Shown: positions 38,601-50,800 of the stretch, piece after piece
Numbering within the stretch: position 1 is the stretch's first letter
How the letters are laid out: each line of letters begins with the position of its first letter
Assembly (NCBI GenBank): GCA_008711295.1
Contig: VUYV01000007.1
Location: 4,222,983 to 4,286,982 of the forward strand
Source: Anarhynchus alexandrinus
Taxonomy: Eukaryota; Chordata; Aves; Charadriiformes; Charadriidae
DNA length: 64,000 nt
Direction of reading: 5' to 3'
Position numbers and translations under genes: made by a program
Notes under the pieces: generated by a model
Seen by the model: only the letters and a program-made list of their open reading frames with translations
Database searches by the model: none
What the model was told of the DNA's origin: nothing

Positions 38601-41467
38601 CTTAGGGAAAAATAGTTGCCTGAAAAGACAATTAAAAAAAAGCCTGTTAGTAGTTTAAAATTTATTTAATTAAATGCTGTGTTGAGTAACGTGCTGAAAT
38701 TGAGCCATTTTGAGGTGAAACACAGAATACTGGAATCATACACGGACCTATGAAAAGCTGGTTGTGTTGTAGATATTTAGGGGATGCCAGAATGTGGCAC
38801 TGTCACTTGTATACCTGCCATTGAAATTGATTGTAAAATTTCCTTTAAATTTCATTGAACATCCTGAGACATAAAGTTTTATGAGGATTGAGCTATCAAA
38901 ACTGCTCCACTCCATGCTGTTATCTGTATTCTCCTTGTTATTCTCTGCCTTCCAGTAACCTACCCTTGCAGCTTGTGGGCTACAAGGTCTTTTACCGCCT
39001 TGAACTCAAAACTTTGTATTTGAGCTAATTTTACAGCTGGGGCCAAAATACACAGAACTCTGCATCCATTGACAGTTTATCTTGATCATCATAAACACTA
39101 AAATGAGTACAAATTGTGCCCTCTGACAGCCCTTCGTATGTATGACTGAACTTTATGCATCTAAGTGCTGCCACTGGAGTCAAGAAGAACATCCTTTTAC
39201 TAACTTGGGTGCTCATTTCTTTGGGTTGATTTGCCCAGCATGACCACTGGAAAGTTTTATTCTTTACATTGTAGGCTTGCAGTGTATATCAGGTTTCTGA
39301 CATTTGGGTATCATTGTGGAGATACAGTTTTCTTCTGTTACCATGTATTTAATCTTCCATTGTTTGATATAAAAATGCAAACCTGATAATTGCAGTGGCA
39401 ATTGATCTTACAGTTCAAAGTATCAGATCCTGAAATACTGCTAATCTCCCCCTCCCCCCACTTATCTTTCTTTTGGAAAAATACTTCTAAGTATCAGTAT
39501 CTGATTTATGCAGTGGAGAGGTTACTTGTTTTAAATCCAAACACTAAAATGAGTTTATAGAGGTATGTGCCAGCAGAAATTGAAACACTGATTTGCTGCT
39601 GGTGTGGTATTTGCAGCTAATTGAATTGTGGATACTAAGAAATGAGTAGCTCAGCTTGACTTCTTGGCACTACAGAATTTTTACCCTGGTTAGTAATTTT
39701 GAAGACTTGCTTGCAAACAATGGTTCAATGGGCGCCTTCACAAAATTGTGTGGGTAGTAATGTCAGAAAAATTTACCAGCTGCATGTTACCCAGAAGCCT
39801 AAATCTTCTGCCTCAGAAATGTAAGGAGAATGGGAATGAGAACTGAAGTGATCTATGGGCTTTGTAAGAATGCCAGTTAGGAGAAACTGAAGGAGATACT
39901 AATTTGATTTTTTGCTAACAGAAAGGTAATGGTAGAAAATGGAGTGATTGGATGTATTTTTAATAGTTCTCTAAATCTTGATCAGTACATTATATTCCAT
40001 GAAAGAGACGTTTGAAATGATTTGGCTTGCTGTTACGTTCTGTAAATTTGACTAAGTACACTAGCAGTTAGCTAACACAAATAAAATAGATAATACAGGA
40101 ATATAGGCTAGTAAAAGCATTGCCAAAGGAAAAACAGAAGAAAAAGGAAAAATTGGAAGTAAATATCTTTAAAGGTACCGGGAGCTATTATCTTCAAACC
40201 TCATTAACTGCTTTCCTTTTCCACCTATTTAGAAGTGTCTTACCTCAAAGGTAATTTGTTTCATGCTCATCCAACATTAATGGTATTCATTTTTAATTAA
40301 TTTAACAGTAGCATTGTCCATCTGTCAGTGCAAACCTAATCTGTTAAACAGATAAAATCAACATGTCTACAAGTTCATTGTAGGTCAGCAGGCAACAGTT
40401 GCGTATATGCATTCAGGGTTCTCTATTAAATAATGCAAAGACTTTTATACAAATACACAAGTGCAGAGACTTTTGAAGCCAAATGTGCCTCGATCTGCTA
40501 ATACTGGATGGCAGATGAAGTCTCCTAGCTTGTGGTTCGAGCGTACCTAAAGCTGGTAATCTCCTTGGCCAAAATCTGAAGTTAGTCTCTTATGCAAATA
40601 CCCAGTTTTTCAGTAGAGTGGAGCCCTTTGGAGATGCTGATGAAGAACGCTATAGAATGCTCAATGTTTGTCAAATTTGGCCTCTAGTTCAATACCCTTA
40701 TTTGGAAACCCCATCTCTTCCATGTGCACCACCCCCCAAGTTTGGCTTACAAAAGACATTTTGAATGGAAACAATTGCTGGATGTGCTTTGCTTTTGCAC
40801 TTTTTAAAGTTGGCTGTGTGGTTGTGAATAGAGGAGCATGTATGTATATCTGTGAGAACACTCAACTTTTTAGGAAAATGTTACTTGTGCTGCTGGAGGT
40901 TGAGAACTGCTCTCTGTTGAAATAGTTCAAAGTAGCACAAGTGTTTAAAAACTATTCCAGGTTCCTGTTTGGATGCTAAAATGTGCTTTTCAACAACAGT
41001 TAAATTTTACACTGTGTTTTTGGTTTGGACAGAGATAAGCATCGGCAGCATAAGGAGTGCAGTTTCCTTTGCTACACTTGAAACAGCGTCTAAATGGTCT
41101 TTATGAAATACCAGGCAGTGTGTCTGTTTTGTACACAGGTACCTGACTGGTGGGAGCCAGAGCAGCACAGACTCTAAAAAGTGGGCAGATACGGGCTTAG
41201 ACTCCTCAGGAATTTTTACTTTTGCAATAACATGCTTCAACAGCAGTTTAAAGCGGACTCTTGTGTCTCACCACGCTGCTCCAGGTTTGAACTGTGTTGA
41301 CTGACCCAGTGATACCTGGATAGACAGTTTACCCATCCTTATCACGTGAGTAGCACAGGTCCTGTGTTCTCAGCTGTTGTTGGGCTTGGAAAGGATAAAA
41401 CACTGAAATAGGTCATTGCTGCTTGAAATTCTTTCACAGCAAGGGCTGACTGCAGAGGAAAACAACT

Positions 41468-41574
41468 GCTTTTCCACATTGTATATGGACTCTGTGCTCT
41501 GGTTTCAGCTTTGGCTTGCTTTTCGTCNGGAATGCTTTTCCACATCTGGTTTCAGCTTTGGCTTGCTTTTCGTC
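41468..41574 (+). repeat. N-flanked short direct duplication
   Basis: GCTTTTCCACAT plus CTGGTTTCAGCTTTGGCTTG..TTTTCGTC occurs at 41468-41527 and again at 41534-41574, either side of the N at 41528. The 29-base tail is identical in both; the left copy has 19 extra bases between the two blocks. As at 14.7 kb, this looks like an uncollapsed contig overlap. Confidence 0.8.
41528..41528. other. Single ambiguous base (N), probable contig join
   Basis: Lone N between the two copies of the short duplication 41468-41527 / 41534-41574. Confidence 0.8.
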
Positions 41575-42422
41575 ATTTACCTAAGCAAAGCTCTTCATGG
41601 CTGTGATGAGTAGTGGGCTGCCAACGGCGTGGGATACCCTGATGCTAATTCCTGTCTCTGCCTCTGCATGTAGCTGAGCTTGGTGTGTTTGCATTGCTTC
41701 CCAGTCTTTGAATTGAGATGCTTTAAAGAAGACAAAATACTGTGGAATTGGGGAGTTATTCAATATTTTGAGTAGTGTGAATGTGAAGCTGAAATTACTC
41801 GTTGACCTCACTTTATTGGATTGTTCAGTTTGGGTAAGCGGTGAAAAATTTTAGTTAACTTTGAACCAGCTTTCAATGAAAGCTGTAAAATATGAAGTTA
41901 GTTGTAATAAATATTGTCCAAAGTACTTGTTTTAATTTGCGTCTTGTTAAAGTTGCTGAGCAATTAGTGGAAACCAGTGCATGCATCTATCTGAACTAGG
42001 TGGCTGCCTTTTCAGAAGGGTCTGCAGTGCTGCCACTATCGCTGTTGCCATCGGGAGTTGGTAGCTGCTCAGGAGTTTTGAATATCTGGTTCTGCACATG
42101 TAGAAATCCAGTGTCTATGTATTTGACTGTTGTTCTGTCTTCTCCAAATCTGTGCTCAGGGGAAAATACCCCTGCTCATTCTTAACACAGTGCAAGGATG
42201 GATGCTGCAGGTCACAGCCCTTTCTTGGCTCACCAGTTGAGTATGTCTTGTGAAGCCAAATCAAAGGCTTGAAAATCAAGTGCTTTATAAAAAAATACTA
42301 GACTATAAATAGAAACAGATCGTCTATAGTATAAATCTGTGCAAAGAAATGAGATGGAGTTTAAAATCAAAGCAGAATCAAATGTTGGAAAAGGAAATGT
42401 GTGAATCTAGGGGGTCTCCTCA

Positions 42423-42464
42423 TCTCTAGTGGAGGGTACTGTGTCTCTAGTGGAGGGTACCGTG
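42423..42464 (+). repeat. 21-bp tandem duplication
   Basis: TCTCTAGTGGAGGGTACTGTG at 42423-42443 is followed directly by a copy with one T-to-C change at 42444-42464. Recent, because only one base differs. Confidence 0.85.
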
Positions 42465-44041
42465 ATAGGAAGGTGTTTCTGAGCTGGTGGAAAAGGCCAT
42501 CGCTGCAGTGACAAAAGCTGTCAGCTGAGAAGTTGTCTCTGTGTAAGTGCTGGCTGAAGCTTCTTGGGCCTCCTGGCCGGTCATTCCCGCCCCCATGCCA
42601 TCCTTTGCTTGGGTGGTCCAGCTGTTTACAGGCAGCCTGGTGAGTGAGGTCAAGAAACTCATCAGCGATGAAAAAAAGGAGGGGGGATTATTTTTGGCCT
42701 GGATCAGTTCCGTGATCCCATTTGCCTTCCAGGCCTGCAAATGGTTGAACTAGTGCAGTTGAGAGGGCAATAGTGAAGCAGAAATGGGATGCAGGGGGAG
42801 GGAAAGGGTTAGATCACTACTCTGCCCGAGAGAAATAGTCCATTTTCACAGTTCTGGCTGCATTAGGACAAATCCACTCTTATGAACTTCACTATAGGTA
42901 TATGTTCTTGCCACGCGGTTCCTGTTAAGATTGTAGATTAACTAGAGTTATGTGATAACTACAATTTTATTACTGGGAATTTTTAGAACTAAAACTTTGC
43001 TTGAATTCTTCCTTTAAAAAAAAAAAAGAAAAGTAAAAAAAAAGAAGAACAAGTCTAACCAGGGATGACTGAAAACTGAAGCCGGGGGTTTCTGCTCCTT
43101 GCTCTTTCACCTCTTCAGCCTTTTGCCGTTGGGACCCAGATAACAATGAAAGACGTGGAACTGGCAAGGCACCTACCATTCTGCTCCAGAAAGGCATGAC
43201 TCTTCACTTGCATGCTGAAACACCAGGTACATTAAAATGCATGTCTCCTCCCAGCACCATACTGCTGGGAAAGGTGTGGTGCAATCCGTGTGCGTGTGAG
43301 AAGTTTTTTTTTTTTTTCTCTTCATCAGGTAATATATTAAATTTTGGAGGCAACACTGCAATTAGAGAGGATTAACTTGTTGATGTCAGATCAGCATTCA
43401 GGGTTGCTGTTTTGTCAAGCCTTGAGTTATGAAAGTAAAATGTAAAGGTGGGTCGATGACCTTGTATCCCAGGGAACATCTCTCTGAGCTCATGTGAAGC
43501 TGTATAGACTGCAGAGGAGAAAAGCAGATTCTGCTGGCCTCTGTAGCTAGAAATCATAGTGCCAGTTGTAGATTGATCCTAAAATAACCTACATAATGCC
43601 CAAAACCAGCTGGCATGTTGTACTAGGTTTTACAATCTCAGATTTTCTTAACAAGGGTATTGCCAGACAGTGCTAAGTAGCTCTATTTCTTTTGAAAAAG
43701 AGGAATGTGCTTCCAGTTTCTGGAGTGGTGGTAACTGTTACAGAACTAACTTCATTGGCAGGAGTTGCTTTGCACCATTCATTGTTTGGAAACTAATTGC
43801 TCATTGTTGCAAACTCTACTGAGATTACCTACACTGAGACCAGCAAAGTTTCACTAATATGCAAGTCTGACACAAATAATATCATATTTGAGCTCACTGA
43901 CTTGCTAACATGGACGCTGTATTGCTTTTCCAAGCCTGGTGCCATGTACCACACAAGGGTTTGGAAGTTTTTACCATAAATAGGTAAATGGTTGGCCAAT
44001 AAAAGCATGTTGAGAAGGGAGATTCTTCTTGTTGCCTTTCC

Positions 44042-44068
44042 CCAGCTGGCTCTTCTGAGCCAGTTGGG
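44042..44068. repeat. Inverted repeat (hairpin-forming)
   Basis: CCAGCTGGCTC and GAGCCAGTTGG form an 11-bp stem with one G-T pair around the loop TTCT. It lies only 7 bases left of a second, longer inverted repeat. Confidence 0.6.
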
Positions 44069-44074
44069 AAGGAT

Positions 44075-44145
44075 CTGCAGATATTTATGGAGTTTGGGCC
44101 TGAAACTGACCCATATTCTTCATCGGCCAGTATAAATATCTGCAG
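44075..44145. repeat. Inverted repeat with perfect 14-bp arms
   Basis: CTGCAGATATTTAT (44075-44088) and ATAAATATCTGCAG (44132-44145) are exact reverse complements separated by 43 bases. The 71-base span is about the size of a pre-miRNA hairpin, but the middle of the loop pairs poorly and no known mature miRNA was recognised. It could also be the ends of a tiny decayed transposon. Confidence 0.65.
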
Positions 44146-45965
44146 TCATGTGAAAAAAGAATGTGTTCTGGGTCTCTCCCTAGTCCTGTGTCCATGATGA
44201 GGCAAAGTGCTAAAGTTTACTCCACGGTGAAGGGATTTTACTTATTTTCTAAAAGTGCTTTGCTAAGGTGAAATGGTTTGCTTGGTGGCAGTAGACCTGT
44301 GGTGGGAAGAGACCTCACACGGGAACCTTCAGAGAAGGACAGCTCAATTTATCTGGCTTTACTCTCACTGTCTTTCACTGAGCTGAGAAATTGGCATCTG
44401 TATTTTTTGCTTTCAGTGCCAGCATTGGCTGCCAGGAACTGCTGCCTTGCTGGATAGGGCGCTCTGATGAGTGGAAAACCAAAGGAGCACAGAAGAGTTG
44501 TTAATTACTGCAGATAGACAAATCGGCTTCTGAAGGACCACCCATGGCCTAAGCACGCTAGTAAAGATATGCTTGGGCAGGGAGTATTTCACTATGTCTT
44601 TGACCCTATCTAGGCACGTGAACAAACGTTTTAGGCTTTTTTGACACACTAACACATATGTCTGCTTCATCTTCTGGGACTCTGGGGAACCTTTCCCTTG
44701 AAATATGAGCAGAAAATTAGTTTTCTGTATTCCAGTATCTGCTGGACTATAGATGCATTCACAGTCTTTTCAGCACTGTATGAAGTTTCCAGTTTTCAAG
44801 AGAGTGAGAGAGGCAAAGAGAACGGACTTGATGTGAATGCTGCAATGTGGTGTGGCATTCTGACATTCTCATAAAATGGCTTTTGATAAAAGTCTGGGCT
44901 GATGAAGGTCACAACCTGCGTAATAGATCTCCCAGCAAACTCATGTACCGAGACTATTAAACTCCTCCATCAGCTGCATTCAGAATAGCACTCTGCATCG
45001 CTTTCCATCCAGTCCCTTTCTCCTGCTCTGCTTTCTTCATGTCACACGCCATTAACCAGTTCAGGGCAGGTGGAGAGGAAGATGAATTCAGCCATTGCAC
45101 TGTGGGTCTGCCTATGTTTAGGGAAGGTTCTTGGACTTGCACAAAGATTGCACATGAACAACGAGTTACACTTTTTTCGTAATGGTACTTCTGTTTTAGC
45201 GTATGGATTATGTTTGACTCCAGCTAGCACTAATGTGAGCAATCTGCAAAGAACCAAGCAAAGAGTAGAGAAGATGGAAGGGCATGATTCTATGAACAGA
45301 AAGGCATGGTGTTCTCTATGGTTGCCAAAGATGACATTTGCTCAAGTTGGTCAGGAAATTTGGTGATTGTAATTTTTGTCGGTCATTAAAAGAAAGTGTT
45401 GGCGTTTTAGAAGTAAGCATGTTTTCCAGCAAATACGATGGTAAAGTACATTCGCTGTGGGAGAAAAAAGTACTTTTATGATAGCTGGGAACATACTGAA
45501 TTCGTTCCTTTGAAGTACAAGTTGTCATGAGGTGTTTTTTACAAAATTGGTTCTATTTAATATTTTATTTTCACATAACTGTCCGGTGGTGATTTTTGCA
45601 AATTATACTTTGTAAAGTACACTTCTGATTCAAAAGAATGTCCATATTTATACCATTTCCACTAATTTTTGTCCAGTTCCGAACATGGACTCTGGATGAA
45701 GTACATTAGACATAAATTTGGGAAGAATTACCCACTGTTTCACATGCACCTGGGGCATGTGGCCTTTATTATGATGTGCATTACCAATAGAGGAGTTGGG
45801 TGGAAACTCTCATCATTTAATGTTTAGTGTATAAATAGTAATTGCAAATAGAACTTCAGCATCTAGTAATTTCTAACAATATTTGGCTGAGTGATCTGTG
45901 ATTTTATGATTGTAAGAATGCAAATTGTGCTGAAGATCTTCTCTTCTTCCAGAATTCTTTGTGCA

Positions 45966-45996
<31 letters not shown>

Positions 45997-45997
45997 T
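45966..45997 (+). repeat. (TG)n(TA)n microsatellite
   Basis: About eight TG units at 45966-45982 run directly into seven AT units at 45983-45996. Compound dinucleotide repeats of this kind are usually length-polymorphic. Confidence 0.9.
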
Positions 45998-47890
45998 TGC
46001 ATGCACGAGTACTTGGCCTGTGTAAGTAGGAGAGAAAATTGCTTGCAGAGATTTACTCTTATATTCTTGGTGTAAATATTCTTGTACTCTTGCTTCCTTC
46101 ATTGTTTTGCTAACAGCTGCCATCCTCTGAAAAGGGAGCACTGGAGCATGAAGGGAGATGGGAGGAGGGGGAATCTCCCATGCTGTGTGCAAATGTACCA
46201 TAATTGTTTATGTTCATTTTTGGTTCAGTTGTGAGTGCAAATCTTGTAAGTCTTCACATCTGTTTTGGGCATTTTCATCCAAGGATGTGACAAAACTTTA
46301 ATGGATAGCTCCTTTTACAGTTAAGTTTTAATAGCCTGGTTTAATTGAGGGGAAACTGATACGCTGGAAGATAAGCTCTGAAAGCAACTGGCTGGTTGGA
46401 TGACTCCAGTTTTGGGTGATGGGGTTAAGATACTTGTGAGCCATTTTCAGAGGAGCTACATATCTTCTTCTAAGCCTGATTGTGATGGGGATTTCAGGAG
46501 CCTGTATCCTAGATGGCTAGGTCCTGTTGGATGACATGAGCATGTAATGTCTAGTCACCAAGAAATAATGGGAAATTAAAAAAATATTTGATTGCAAGAA
46601 ACTTGGTCGTATCTCAAGTATTTGATAGATCAGGGAGTGAAATGCGGCTCTGTGCCTTAAATACAAATGAGTCTTTCTGCTTTCTGTTTGAGTTTTTAAT
46701 CTTTGTTTTAGAAGACTGAATAAACAAGGTAATAAATTTAACTAGCTGTTTACCCTGAGGTATTTTCTTTATTCTTCATATGCATACATGCTCTACTTCC
46801 CTTTTATCTCCCTTTTCTTCTTTACAGGCTAATGGTATTTTTTTCTGACCGAAGTTAATTTAGGAGTTGTGATGAGGTTTTGGTTAATTGCAGGCCTAGA
46901 AGTCTGATGTCCTGAGACGTCTAATCTGTCTGTCACACTTGTTGCTTGTTTGATTGTTCTTCATCAACGCCTTGCAATTCTTACTGGGATTTTTGACACA
47001 TGGAATTTGAACTCATTTATCTTTCGCACAGAAAACTTAGTTAACATTTTGCTAGAGGCTGACAGCAAGGACAACAACAAAAATAATCTCCAATCGACAA
47101 CTTTTACAATGAGTTGGACAGGAGGCAAGACCCGTGCTGTGCATTTACCGGCTAGCCCTCAGACCAGGCACGTGGCCATTTCCAATCACCCAGCAATCGA
47201 TTTTTGTTAGAGGCAGCAGCTGTGCGCAAGTGGGAACCCTCCTGGTACGTGTGTCTGCCTCCCGGTGTGGGTCCCTCTTCCTTTGTTTACTTACGGGCAG
47301 CGCTGACCTTCAGATGATTTCTCTCCTCTTGATGCTGACCTCTTAGGATGACAGCGATTCATAATACAAGCATCCCAGAAATGCAGAGCTGGATGTAAAA
47401 GTGTATCGCCCGTGTTTCAGGCCTGAATCTTTTGTGGGGGAAGGGCTTATTTCTTAGGACGATCAGTGGGATTTGACCATTGACCTGCGGACCTCTGCTC
47501 TGCGCAGGCTGTGGTGCCGGTTTCCATAGGTGAGGTGGTGAAGACTCCTTCTTGGCGAGTCTTTCTTTAGGTTTCTATTTATTTATTTAATTTATCTTCG
47601 CTGTGGTGCTCCTGCCTGTGGGTACTTTGTACTTTTAAAAACCGAAGCAAACACGCCATGTTAGCTACGGTAGATAAAGCAACTGTGTAAATACACAGTG
47701 ACCACACTTTTGAGGCCCTTTGTTGGAACAGCCGCATTTATGAATGATTCCTGTGTTCCTCAGCAACCAGCCCTGGCGTGGGAGGTCCGCCTTTCAGTTC
47801 TGCTTGCGGGCCCACCTCTGCCTTCCTGGCCACAGGTGGAGGAGGGGAGGTCTCTGCTCTCTGTTTTTTTTTTTAACTCCTCTCCTTTCT

Positions 47891-47911
47891 CAGAGAAAAA
47901 AATTTTCTCTG
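47891..47911. repeat. Inverted repeat, 9-bp arms
   Basis: CAGAGAAAA and TTTTCTCTG are exact reverse complements around AAA. Purine/pyrimidine-rich and probably fortuitous. Confidence 0.5.
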
Positions 47912-50109
47912 GGATAGCCTATTGGTGGCCGATCTTTGTAGATCAGAAATGGATAGTGGGGAAGCGCCCCATCCTTGTGGTGTGCATCATTGAATCTGCT
48001 AGTTCAGGTGTGCATGAGGATGGTCCAAGTTGGTTCCTGACTGTAGCTGTAGGCTCAGGTGTTGGTCCTTCCCAGTTTCATAGTTTTGCTTTTCAGACTT
48101 GTCTTTCTGGCACAGAAGTAAAAGGTCTAGCAGAGACAGGAGCCCCGGGCATAGGCTCTGCTGTGAAGATTTGCATGAATGCAAGAAGCCCTTTTTGATG
48201 TATCCTTTTCCTTGAATTAAAATCAGTGTTTATGACATCAGGTAGCTTTCTTTGCTAATTAATCAGGGTGTGACCGTACTGTTTCTGCAAACTTCCCAGA
48301 CAGTGTACTGATGCTGTGCCTCTGTTCGGGTCAGCCAGTCAGTGCTGTAAACGGCATCAGGTCAATGAGTCCCTCGCCTTGTCCTGCCCTGAGTCAGGAG
48401 GAGATGTTAAGCGAGAGCACTCCTTTGGCTGCCGACGAAGCAGAGTACCACCTTCATTGCCTGCTGGGACGAAGCCACAGTGGGCTGCACCGCAGGCTCC
48501 AGCACACAGAGGGAAGCTGCTGAGCTCCCATGGGACAGCGCAGACTTGTTGATGTTCAAGCTCTTTGGAGCAGCTGGTCTTGTGTGGTGCTTTCAGATTG
48601 CAGCCTGGTGCCTTTTCATCTCCTCCACAAGGAATTTATAAGTGCACCACAGTCACACACACGATAATGTGTTGGTTACCCATGTTTGCAAGAGCTGCAA
48701 ATTTTCTGTTGTTGTTTCTCATATAAATACTAACAGATGTAACCAGTGGACTCCATGAAAGATCGGCATGAGGAAAGGAGCATTTGCATTTAAAACCCAT
48801 CTAAATATATCAATACAAATAAACATTTTAACAAGAGGCAGGCCATAAACAGTGTTGGGAGAGTGCTCCATTCTTTGAAGACTGTGCTTTATATTTTCCC
48901 TGTTTTGTTCTCTGACAGATGCCAAATGTACAAAAGGAGGATTTCAATGGTGGTTTGTGCAGCTGATGTGTACAACTGCATCTCCAACAGGTTATTTTTC
49001 ACTTCCCCAGTGCCAGCCCTTTGAGGAAAGCCTTGTTCTGTCACCTTCATTTTAGTTTAAAGTTCTTTAGAGTTTAATGGTGTTGTAACAGGGAGGAGAG
49101 AAGAGGGAGTGCAGTCTTACAGTTATACAACTTTTTATGGAATGGTAGTTACAAAGGATGTGATTCAGTTGCCTGTACGTAAAAGCCAGAGGCCATTTAT
49201 ATACTTAAAGATATCTAGGACATATGCAGGCTGGCAGATGCGACAACCTGCGGTAGACCTGAGCCCTTCTTCAGAGGCCGCTGGATCCTGCTGTGTCCCA
49301 TATGGCACTAGACATCTGGGCTGTTGGGGGGAAAAAGTTTTGGGAAGAGTTCTTGGAGCATCTTGGGCACCTGTGGGCAAGGCGTCCTTTTAGCTTTCTT
49401 ATTAATTTGCTGTGTAAGAAGAGATGGCTGGTTTGTGCCTTAGTTTTCCTTTTGAAAAAGCAGGGGTGATACCATAACTCATCAGAGTTGCTACCAGGAA
49501 AGTTCGTGTGGATCAGAAGTGAGACAGACCTTTTTCTGTTTGTTCTGGATTTATATATTCTCTGTCCTTCCAGTGAGGGGAAATTAGGTTTGCTCTGATT
49601 GTTTAAAGTGGTTGGCAGGATTTGCACCTCGTTGCAAATCATAAAATAAATTCCCTTGTGGTTATGTTGCTGCTTTTTACTTAAATGGTCTTCTGCTGCC
49701 ATTTAACCAATAAATTCCGGTAACAGCTGACATATTTGAGATAGAGGAGGAAAAAAACCCTTAACATTTAGGGCTCCAACAGAGACTTCTACATAGCCTT
49801 TTCATTTGGAGTATATCATCTTGATGCAATTGGAGATCATCCAGACTAGCATTAACCCTTTGGGTAGTAGGAAAGATGATGCAATTATCTGCGTCCATTT
49901 TGCTATATTTTCCCCGTATTGCTAGCCTGTAAAATGTCCTTACCTATGGTTTTGCCTGTATAACACACAAGAAAAGGAGCCCTGTGAATGTTGCTTCACA
50001 GTTTGCTTCCCCCCTGAGTAAATTCAGCCCACTGAAATGAATGACTTCTGGGAGGATTCAATGAGATTTACTTACTTTCTTTGTGTTTTACATTGTTGTC
50101 TAGAAACAT

Positions 50110-50800
50110 AGTTTGTACTGCGCTGCCAGTGCTAAGATGAGCTTTAAAAAAAGAAAGTTAGTAACATTAGTCTCTGCTCTATTTGTTGTGCCTTGTACTT
50201 CAGCAATTTGTGGAGCTGGGGGGAGGAAGAGATGGGGGGACCACCTCTTCTCCAGAAGCATGGGTGGAGCAACAGTTGCCTCTGTGAGTGTCTACCTTTC
50301 TTGGGTCACTTCCTGAGCAGAAGCTGCCAGTCCCCGTCACACCTCCAGCAATCAACCGGAGTGCTTTGTAAACACACCAGCTCCCTCTGCGTGAAGGTGT
50401 GTGGGTAGAGGAGATGGCGTGCTGAGCGGGATCAAACGTCAGACATACCCAGCCATGCTTTGCTTCCCTCGCTCCTGTCCCCTCTTCCAGGAAACTAAGG
50501 CTGCCTCTGTTTGTCCGCACCCTCCTCACACGGTGAAAAAGCCCTGGGCTTCAGTTTCCACTTCAAAGGTGGTGTTGGCTGCCGCATTGGAGATGGAGCC
50601 TGATAATTTTGGTTACAAGTGGCTGGTATGTTCTTACGGCTGGAATAACTGCTGGTGGAGGCGCTCCGCAGGCGGCCGTGCCAAGTGAGGTCATCTGCGT
50701 GTAGCGAGGGCAGAGGGCTAGGAAAAACGTTTCCTTGCAGTGCTCTGCCCTTGTGGCGAGACCACCTCTAAGAGATCCCGTGCCCGTCACATCTGGGCTT
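50110..50800. other. GC- and CpG-richer patch, no gene supported
   Basis: GC content rises here and CpGs cluster, especially at about 50636-50780 (for example GGCGCTCCGCAGGCGGCCG). Several short open frames result but none has a known domain or splice flanks. Could be an enhancer, an alternative promoter or just an isochore fluctuation. Confidence 0.3.

Larger units (their letters stand above)
25967..41467. other. Non-genic DNA, intron-like
   Basis: About 15.5 kb with no supported gene. Holds three probable old MIR/LINE-like fragments (27308-27430, 28262-28320, 35570-35665), a CT-rich CCTCCCTCCCTCC tract near 30805-30821, and a microexon-like acceptor/donor pair at 35209-35256. Open frames at 31013-31393 and 33020-33517 were examined and have no recognisable domain. 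Confidence 0.5.
41575..50100. other. Non-genic DNA, intron-like
   Basis: About 8.5 kb without a supported exon. Contains a 21-bp tandem duplication (42423-42464), A-rich low-complexity sequence (43015-43051), paired hairpins (44042-44145), a TG/TA microsatellite (45966-45997) and an inverted repeat (47891-47911). Longest open frame, 47698-48198 (+), has no recognised domain and a low-complexity phenylalanine-rich segment from a T tract. Confidence 0.5.

Noticed and set aside
40515..40540. GGTTCGAGC, resembling a tRNA T-arm
   Set aside because: No A-box, acceptor stem or cloverleaf pairing upstream.
47698..48198. 166-codon + strand open frame
   Set aside because: Lies in a slightly GC-richer stretch, includes a phenylalanine run from a T tract, no known domain.
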